Shown in pieces: positions 56,784 through 64,000 of a stretch of 64,000 bases of DNA. Position numbers and translations under genes: made by a program. Each line of letters starts with the position of its first letter. The first letter of the stretch is position 1. Below the pieces are notes generated by a model. It did not search any database, was not told the origin of the DNA, and saw nothing but the letters and a program-made list of their open reading frames with translations. The stretch comes from Deinococcus hopiensis KR-140 (GTDB lineage Bacteria > Deinococcota > Deinococci > Deinococcales > Deinococcaceae): positions 2,729,001 to 2,793,000 of the forward strand of contig NZ_FWWU01000009.1 of the NCBI RefSeq assembly GCF_900176165.1, read 5' to 3'.

Positions 56784-57501
56784 ACGTCAGCCGCATTCCA
56801 GCAAGCCCGAAGCCTGCCCGGCAGACGTTGCGCTCGCTGCCCGTGCCAGGCGTCACGAACACGCTTGCCATGTCCGCCCCCAGCCGGGCGGCGAGGTGCA
56901 ACCGGGCCGCCAGGAGAGCGGTTTGCGCCCCACAGCCCCGGGCTGTGGGCAGGGTGGCCGTGCTGTAGAGGGCGGCGACGCCCTGCTGGGCCCGCAGGGC
57001 CGCCACCCCAGCGGGCGTTCCGTCCACCTCGGCGGTCAGAAGATGGACACCCGGCAGATGGGCGTTCAGCCGCATGATTGCCTCGCTTCCGGGACCAAAA
57101 GCGCGGGACGCCAGATCGGCCCAGGCTGGCGCGTCCGCCGCCTCACGCACCGGCAGGGCAGGTGGGGGCGGCAGAGGGGTCAGGGGGCGGGTGTACAGGT
57201 GCAGGGCGGTGGTCAGGGCGTAGCCACGTGGGCCGAGCCGGGACAGCAGCGTCGGCGCGGTGTGCGACAGCACGTGCAAAACGGTGGGCTGACCATGGGC
57301 GCGGCAAAACGCTTCGAATGCGCTCAGGTCTGCCTCGCTGAGCGGGCCTTTCCCGCTGTGCCATCCCGTATTAACGGGCAGGTCCAGCCCCGCGTGGACG
57401 GCCACCAGGGGTCCGAAGTGGGCGGCCTCGCCCCAGGCGGCATATGCGGCGTGGGCCTCGGCCTCCACAGCGGCGATTCGGGGCAGGAGGTCCGGCGTCA
57501 T
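56770..57501 (-). CDS. GNAT N-acetyltransferase
   Basis: This 243-residue protein has a C-terminal GNAT domain (about 120-243). HLLTAEVDGTPAGVAALRAQ, GVAALYSTATLPTARGCGAQ and TALLAARLHLAARLGADMAS give the acetyl-CoA loop (R-G-C-G-A here for the usual R/Q-x-x-G-x-G/A). VTPGTGSERNVCRAGFGLAG ends the fold. The N-terminal 110 residues are a variable domain. Substrate unknown. The start is fixed by TACCCT 6 bases upstream. Confidence 0.82.
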   Translation of the reverse strand: MTPDLLPRIAAVEAEAHAAYAAWGEAAHFGPLVAVHAGLDLPVNTGWHSGKGPLSEADLSAFEAFCRAHGQPTVLHVLSHTAPTLLSRLGPRGYALTTALHLYTRPLTPLPPPPALPVREAADAPAWADLASRAFGPGSEAIMRLNAHLPGVHLLTAEVDGTPAGVAALRAQQGVAALYSTATLPTARGCGAQTALLAARLHLAARLGADMASVFVTPGTGSERNVCRAGFGLAGMRLTFTRE

Positions 57502-57507
57502 TGCCCC

Positions 57508-57513
57508 AGGGTA
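57508..57513 (-). promoter_or_regulatory. -10 element (TACCCT), leaderless type
   Basis: On the minus strand TACCCT ends 6 bases before the ATG at 57501. Confidence 0.6.
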
Positions 57514-57565
57514 TTCCTTTCGTCTTGCTCAATCCGCTCCAAGCCACGCACACGCCGCCGCCCGG

Positions 57566-57571
57566 TAGCCT
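57566..57571 (+). promoter_or_regulatory. -10 element (TAGCCT), leaderless type
   Basis: TAGCCT ends 7 bases before the ATG at 57579; it is 52 bases from the divergent promoter. Confidence 0.6.
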
Positions 57572-57578
57572 GCCGGGC

Positions 57579-58265
57579 ATGTCCCGCTCTTCGTCCCGCC
57601 TGCGGTGGCTCGCGCTGCCCGCCGCCGCGCTCGCCGCCTACGTCCTCAAAGGACCGGCCGATCCCCTGCAGCCCTCTGGTCCCGAAGACGGCGTGGGTCC
57701 CATCACCCGCCGCCGCTACTGGGTAGAGGTGGAGGGGGCCGCCCACACGCCGGAGGACGTGGCTGAGCACTGGCGCAACCACCTGCCCGACCACGCGCCG
57801 AAGTGGCTGGCGTGGTTCCGGGGCCTGGACCATCCGGTGCCGCCCGTGAACCGCGGGGACCGGCTCCGCATCCTGATGCTGGGGGTGCGCCGGGGCCGCG
57901 TGGTGGTGGAACACGCGGACCCCCTGGGCTTCCGGGTGCGGACGCTGCGCCTGCACCCGGATGCCGGGACCTCGGACTTCCGCGTCTACCCGGGCGAGGA
58001 GGCGGGGCGAATGGTCCTCCAGATTGAGTCGCTGCTGCGGACCAACTCGCAATTTGACCGCTTGGCCTACATCTTTGGCGTTCACGCCGCCCAGCGCCGC
58101 AACTGGGAACTCACGCTGACCAGCGTGGCGGCCTATGCGGGCGGGAGGATCGTCAACCGGGGGCACGAGTCGCTGGAGATGCCGCAGCTCGCCCACTCGT
58201 ACACGCTCCCGGAAGTTCCCGAGGCGCCCGTGGGCGCCAGCGCGGAAACGGCCTCGCACGCCTGA
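57579..58265 (+). CDS. DUF1990/UPF0548-like protein
   Basis: This 228-residue protein has a short hydrophobic N-terminus (LRWLALPAAALAAYVL) that may anchor it. The rest has PITRRRYWVEVEGAAHTPED, VNRGDRLRILMLGVRRGRVV, VEHADPLGFRVRTLRLHPDA and GTSDFRVYPGEEAGRMVLQI, similar in order to DUF1990 proteins, though I am only moderately sure. The C-terminus is Ala/Pro-rich. Function unknown. The start is set by the promoter. Confidence 0.6.
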   Translation: MSRSSSRLRWLALPAAALAAYVLKGPADPLQPSGPEDGVGPITRRRYWVEVEGAAHTPEDVAEHWRNHLPDHAPKWLAWFRGLDHPVPPVNRGDRLRILMLGVRRGRVVVEHADPLGFRVRTLRLHPDAGTSDFRVYPGEEAGRMVLQIESLLRTNSQFDRLAYIFGVHAAQRRNWELTLTSVAAYAGGRIVNRGHESLEMPQLAHSYTLPEVPEAPVGASAETASHA

Positions 58266-58388
58266 GGGCGGCTCCCGCTCAGGGCCATTTCACCCAACTT
58301 TGAGTCAGCGTTGGCCCAAGGGTCAAAAGAGCTTCAGGCTGTGTGAAAAGCTGCCCTCTCGCATGGGCCGCACCCGGCACAGTGGGGC

Positions 58389-58682
58389 ATGTCGCTTGCC
58401 TTTCACCCCGAAATGTTTGTGCGCATTGAGCAGCTTGAGGGTCCGCGCGCCCCGCTGCCCCGCCCCCTGGAAAGCGGCTTTACGCCGGGCCGCCTCTACC
58501 GCGTGGTGGGCGTGTTCAATCCGTCGGAAACGTCGGACGCCTACTTCATCTTGCCCAACGACCGCGACGAGCTGTGGTTTATCTGCCAGAGGCACCTGCG
58601 CTTCGCCGGCCTGCATGCCACCTCCGCCCACCATCTGGACCTTGAGGGCGCGGACGTGCTGCACGCCAGCGCGGCAGACTGA
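58389..58682 (+). CDS. Small protein of unknown function
   Basis: This 97-residue protein has no family I recognise. It is beta-rich (LAFHPEMFVRIEQLEGPRAP, GRLYRVVGVFNPSETSDAYF, ILPNDRDELWFICQRHLRFA), probably a small barrel or SH3-like domain with a single Cys. CACAGT lies 5 bases before the ATG, a weak leaderless-type box. It is 41 bases before the DUF418 gene, but that gene has its own promoter. Confidence 0.65.
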   Translation: MSLAFHPEMFVRIEQLEGPRAPLPRPLESGFTPGRLYRVVGVFNPSETSDAYFILPNDRDELWFICQRHLRFAGLHATSAHHLDLEGADVLHASAAD

Positions 58683-58711
58683 GTCCGGCGGCCCAGGCCA
58701 GCTTCTCGCGC

Positions 58712-58717
58712 TAGCCT
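58712..58717 (+). promoter_or_regulatory. -10 element (TAGCCT), leaderless type
   Basis: TAGCCT ends 6 bases before the ATG at 58724. Confidence 0.62.
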
Positions 58718-58723
58718 GAAAGT

Positions 58724-59884
58724 ATGTCGCTGCCCGAGGTCTCGCCCACCTCCGAAACCGGTCCATCGCGTCCGGTGCGGTTTGGGGAACGCGCCCTGCT
58801 GCCGGACGTCTTGCGGGGCCTGGCGCTGCTGGGCATCCTCGTCGTGAACGTGCAGGACTTCGGGGGCTTCCGCGAGTGGACGCAGGTGGGCGTGGACCGT
58901 GCGGCGCAGGTCCTGACCGACGTGGTGTTCAACGGACGCTCGATCAGTCTGTTCGCCATGCTGTTCGGCTGGGGAGCGGCGGGACTGCTCGCGAGGCACG
59001 GCCCGGGGCGACTGCTGCGCCGCCTGGCGGTCTTGCTCCTGATCGGCACGCTGCACTACGTCTTCGTGTGGCACGGCGACATCATCTCGCTGTACGCGGT
59101 GCTGGCCGCAGCGCTGCTGCTGACGGGCCGGCTGGAAGCGGGGGCCCTCGTGCTGCTGGCGTCCGGGCTGGGCGGCTGGTGGCTGCTGACCACGCTGCAA
59201 CAGGGCTTCGCGCGGCTGGGCAGTCCGCGCGGGCGGTTCGACGGGCTCCCGGACCTGACCCCAGGCATGACCTACGCGGACGCGCTGCACCCCCGCGCCG
59301 CCGAATTCACGAACGGCTTGATTGTCAGCGCGGTCTACAACGGGCCCTGGCTGATCGCGCTGTTTTGCCTGGGGGCTGCCGCCCACAGAACGGGGCTGCT
59401 CACCCGCCCGCAGGCACACCGGCCGCTGCTGCGCCGCCTCGCCGTATGGGGCCTGGGGCTCGGCCTGCCCCTGGGCCTGCTGCTCGCCTGGCTCAACACG
59501 CGCGGAACGCTCCCCGCTGGGCTCCTCGCCATTCCCGTGCGCATGGGGGGCGGGCTGGCCACCGCGCTGGGCTATGTCGGTGTGCTGGGGCTGCTCGCCG
59601 CGCGGGGAAGGCTGGGACCGCTGCGGGCCTTCGCGGCGAGTGGACGCCTCGCCATGAGCAACTACCTGGCCCAGAGCCTGCTGATGACCACCTTCTTCTA
59701 CCCGTATGGCGGCGCGTATTTCGGGCGCTGGGGCGCAGCATATTCGGTGCTGCTTGCCCTGCTCGTGGGCTTCTCGCAGCTTCCGGTCAGCGCCTGGCTT
59801 CTGGAGCGCTTCGGCACGGGACCGATGGAATGGCTCACGCGGCGGCTGGTGTACGGCGGGAACGGGCGGCAGCAGGGCACTTGA
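58724..59884 (+). CDS. DUF418-domain membrane protein
   Basis: This 386-residue protein has about nine transmembrane segments. The N-terminal RALLPDVLRGLALLGILVVN is the acyltransferase-3-like opening shared by DUF418 proteins. FNGRSISLFAMLFGWGAAGL follows, and the DUF418 part proper has GRLAMSNYLAQSLLMTTFFY and SAWLLERFGTGPMEWLTRRL near the end. It may move or modify a small molecule across the membrane; the role is not established. Confidence 0.87.
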   Translation: MSLPEVSPTSETGPSRPVRFGERALLPDVLRGLALLGILVVNVQDFGGFREWTQVGVDRAAQVLTDVVFNGRSISLFAMLFGWGAAGLLARHGPGRLLRRLAVLLLIGTLHYVFVWHGDIISLYAVLAAALLLTGRLEAGALVLLASGLGGWWLLTTLQQGFARLGSPRGRFDGLPDLTPGMTYADALHPRAAEFTNGLIVSAVYNGPWLIALFCLGAAAHRTGLLTRPQAHRPLLRRLAVWGLGLGLPLGLLLAWLNTRGTLPAGLLAIPVRMGGGLATALGYVGVLGLLAARGRLGPLRAFAASGRLAMSNYLAQSLLMTTFFYPYGGAYFGRWGAAYSVLLALLVGFSQLPVSAWLLERFGTGPMEWLTRRLVYGGNGRQQGT

Positions 59885-60053
59885 CGCCTTGGCCCTTGCT
59901 CTCACAGAAGGGGCGTTACGGTCGAGTTCCCGGCCTCTGGCACAGAGAAAGCGGAGCGGAGAAACCCCCAACAGGACGGGAAGAACGTGATCCGACAGTC
60001 AAGTGAGTGCGGATGACCATTTCTCACCGCCCGGCGGGTCAATATAGAGGCCC

Positions 60054-61862
<1,809 letters not shown>

Positions 61863-61879
61863 CGGGAACGGCCAGTGAA

Positions 61880-61910
61880 CGGCTCCAGGCGCATCCTCGG
61901 CGTGGAGCCG
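61880..61910. terminator. Short stem-loop between convergent genes
   Basis: CGGCTCCA and TGGAGCCG pair 18 bases after the amidase stop, next to the stop of the metallophosphoesterase gene on the other strand. There is no T-run. Confidence 0.5.
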
Positions 61911-61911
61911 C

Positions 61912-62665
<754 letters not shown>

Positions 62666-62715
62666 AGGAACCGGGGCGCGCGGAAAAGCGTAAGGAAGGA
62701 ATTAGGCGGACGGGC

Positions 62716-63165
62716 TCAGGGCCAGCGTTTCTCGAAAGCCCGTTTCGTCTCGCCCGCGTAACCGCAGCGGCGATAGAAGGCGTGCGCTTCTGGAAGGGAC
62801 GCGCCGCTCTGCAACATCACCTTGTAGGCCTTCACCGCACGGGCCAGCCGCTCGGCTTCCGCCAGCAGCGCCCGGCCGATGCCCTGTTCCCGGTAGGCCG
62901 CGTGGGTGACCACGTTCTCCACGACCCCGTAGGGCCGTGCGCCGCGCGTGAGGTTGGGGATCAGGGCCAGCGTCACGGTCCCGACGATCTGGCCTTCCAT
63001 CTCTGCCACCAGGACTTGCAGCCCCGGCTGGGCCTCCACGGCTTCCCACGCTTGAAGGTGGGCAGGCTGGAGGTCAGCCGAATTTCTGGCGCTGAGTTGG
63101 CCGTACAGGGCGAGGAGGGCGGGCAGGTCCGGGCGCCGGGCAGGACGGATGGAGAAGGAGGCCAC
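62716..63165 (-). CDS. GNAT N-acetyltransferase
   Basis: This 149-residue single-domain GNAT has SFSIRPARRPDLPALLALYG at the start, VLVAEMEGQIVGTVTLALIP in the middle, ENVVTHAAYREQGIGRALLA (REQGIG, acetyl-CoA loop) and VMLQSGASLPEAHAFYRRCG with YRRCGYAGETKRAFEKRW at the end. The substrate is unknown. The start is a GTG at 63165, with AATACT 7 bases upstream; the open frame continues far upstream through the repeat at 63311-63440, but that part is not protein-like. Confidence 0.86.
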   Translation of the reverse strand: MASFSIRPARRPDLPALLALYGQLSARNSADLQPAHLQAWEAVEAQPGLQVLVAEMEGQIVGTVTLALIPNLTRGARPYGVVENVVTHAAYREQGIGRALLAEAERLARAVKAYKVMLQSGASLPEAHAFYRRCGYAGETKRAFEKRWP

Positions 63166-63310
63166 GACGCCCAGTATTTTGCCTTTCCGGACAGCAGCGG
63201 GCTTTACAGTGCAGACGTGAAACGCAAGGGCAGCGACTTCCTGTACTTTTCCCAGGCGTGACCGGAACCCAGTGGGCGACCGAACGAAAAGACGGCTGAC
63301 TGGTTGCCTT

Positions 63311-63440
63311 TCATCAGGGTTGCGGTTCATCCGTGATGAAATCACGGGCCAACCCGAGCAGAGCGAGCAGGAAAAGCGGCGACGCAGAGGCGTGGAATGA
63401 CCGGAGCGGACGAAACGGATGATCCGCAAACGCATCAGAC
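63311..63440 (-). repeat. Dispersed intergenic repeat, family B, copy 2
   Basis: Its reverse complement matches 26537-26672 block by block: CGGATCATCCGTTTCGTC, CGCTCCGGTCATTCCACGCC, CGCTTTTCCTGC, GGGTTGGCCCGTGATTTCAT and AACCGCAACCCTGATGA. Confidence 0.8.
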
Positions 63441-63908
63441 ACCAAGCGGCGTTTGACTGCGGTGCGTCGCCGAACGGGGGGGTGGCCTCCCTCTGGCCGG
63501 GCCACCGCTCTGGCCGTACTGGGCACCCAGAAGCGGCGAGTCCACCTGCCTGGTCTCTCGCGGCGGGCAGGACCGGCCCGTCTGGCGCCACGCGGACGTG
63601 GCCGCGGCGGAGGGGCACGGTTTCCTCCACACCGCAGACCTGTACCTCGGCGCGCTGGCCCTATGCGGCATCAGGGCGAGGAATTGGGCGCCGCCCCTTG
63701 CGCGGAGATCCTCGCTGGAGAAGACCTGGCGCGGGCGCCCGCTTCCGCTGCCGTTTGACGCGCGCAGGCGGGGCGAGCGCAAGGGGCGGCGCCGCAGGTC
63801 CAGACCTCCCCGAACGCTTGTGCCTACGCGCTCCACCTGATGGAGACGCTCTCCGGTCAACACGGGCAGAAAAGGCCGTTCCTCACGCCTGTCGCCTCAC
63901 CGCTATCC
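63441..63908. other. Gene-poor region
   Basis: A plus-strand frame at 63598-63840 is open and starts with AAAEGHGFLHTADLYLGALA, but the rest is Arg-rich and has no start signal; I do not support a gene. Nothing else is recognised. Confidence 0.4.
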
Positions 63909-64000
63909 TTACAGCCCTCCGCGCGGGTTCACGTCCACCCGCACCCGGGCCTTCCAGCTGCGGTCCAGCGTGGCGAGCAGTTGAGCGAGCCGCACGTCGT
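63909..64000 (-). CDS. C-terminal end of a gene cut by the window edge, possibly primosomal protein N' (PriA)
   Basis: Thirty codons on the minus strand end with TLDRSWKARVRVDVNPRGGL and a stop at 63909-63911. The ending RVRVDVNPxxxL resembles the C-terminus of PriA helicases, where a VDVDP motif precedes the stop. That is little evidence, so the name is tentative. Confidence 0.4.
   Translation of the reverse strand, partial: DVRLAQLLATLDRSWKARVRVDVNPRGGL

Noticed and set aside
58290..58330. A TTTGAGTC...GGGTCAAAA inverted repeat as a HAIR element
   Set aside because: It has wrong spacing and mismatches to CTTGAGT-N7-ACTCAAG; kept only as a curiosity.
59895..59990. Fourth copy of repeat family B
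   Set aside because: It shares CGGATCA and a CTCCGCTCCGC block with the family, but the rest does not align well by eye, so I did not list it as a feature.
62716..63630. A longer N-terminus for the second GNAT protein
   Set aside because: The extra 155 codons run through repeat family B and are not protein-like; the domain starts at the GTG at 63165.

Overview
The window is G+C-rich chromosomal DNA from a Deinococcus-lineage bacterium. Three things point there: the gene content (RNase J beside an OmpR-type regulator, clpP-clpX-lon, DUF4384 and DUF1206 proteins, RicT), the many promoters of the TANNNT type placed 5-8 bases before the start codon as expected for leaderless mRNAs, and a perfect HspR-type (HAIR) inverted repeat before lon. 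I cannot name the species. The sequence is mostly core genome mixed with an unusual number of decaying genes and short dispersed repeats. Layout: 1-720 is an IS630-family transposase remnant cut by the left edge. 0.9-5.0 kb carries birA, a fur-family regulator, a membrane protein, marC and an HNH nuclease. 5.2-10.3 kb carries an HD protein, a Ser/Thr/Asp-rich WGxxGxxG protein, a receiver-only protein, an OmpR-type regulator, RNase J and a 60-residue protein. 10.4-14.9 kb is the proteolysis block clpP-clpX-lon. 15.2-21.7 kb carries malic enzyme, a hot-dog thioesterase, a YihY/BrkB protein, a broken gene, hisA and a glycosyltransferase. A tRNA-Leu(CAG) follows at 21.8 kb, then an S9 peptidase, malate dehydrogenase, an enoyl-CoA hydratase, a CAP lipoprotein and an MFS exporter up to 30.1 kb. 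30.1-31.5 kb is gene-poor. 31.5-39.4 kb carries a membrane protein, a frameshifted methyltransferase, rpoZ, a CPA1 antiporter, a DUF1206 protein, a PP2C phosphatase, RidA, two decayed genes and ricT. 39.5-43.7 kb is a compact, overlapping biotin operon read bioB-bioD-bioA-bioF on the minus strand. 44.2-49.6 kb has a lipoprotein subtilase divergent from a large TPR/BTAD transcription factor, then a DUF4384 protein. 50-55.5 kb carries an IclR regulator, a sugar nucleotidyltransferase, an alpha/beta hydrolase lacking its nucleophilic serine, a small protein, a second OmpR regulator and a P1-family peptidase. 55.5-56.8 kb is a run of three decayed genes (two Nudix, one HIT). 56.8-64 kb carries two GNAT proteins, a UPF0548-like protein, a small protein, a DUF418 protein, an AMIN/amidase_3 cell-wall hydrolase, a metallophosphoesterase and, at the right edge, the last codons of what may be priA. 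I saw no CRISPR array, prophage, conjugative element or defence island. The strongest signals beyond ordinary genes are the leaderless-promoter signature at more than 20 genes, the HAIR operator inside the 3' end of clpX, two families of dispersed intergenic repeats, a set of very long stem-loops at gene ends, and several proteins with altered catalytic or metal-binding residues. No convincing undescribed multi-gene system was found.
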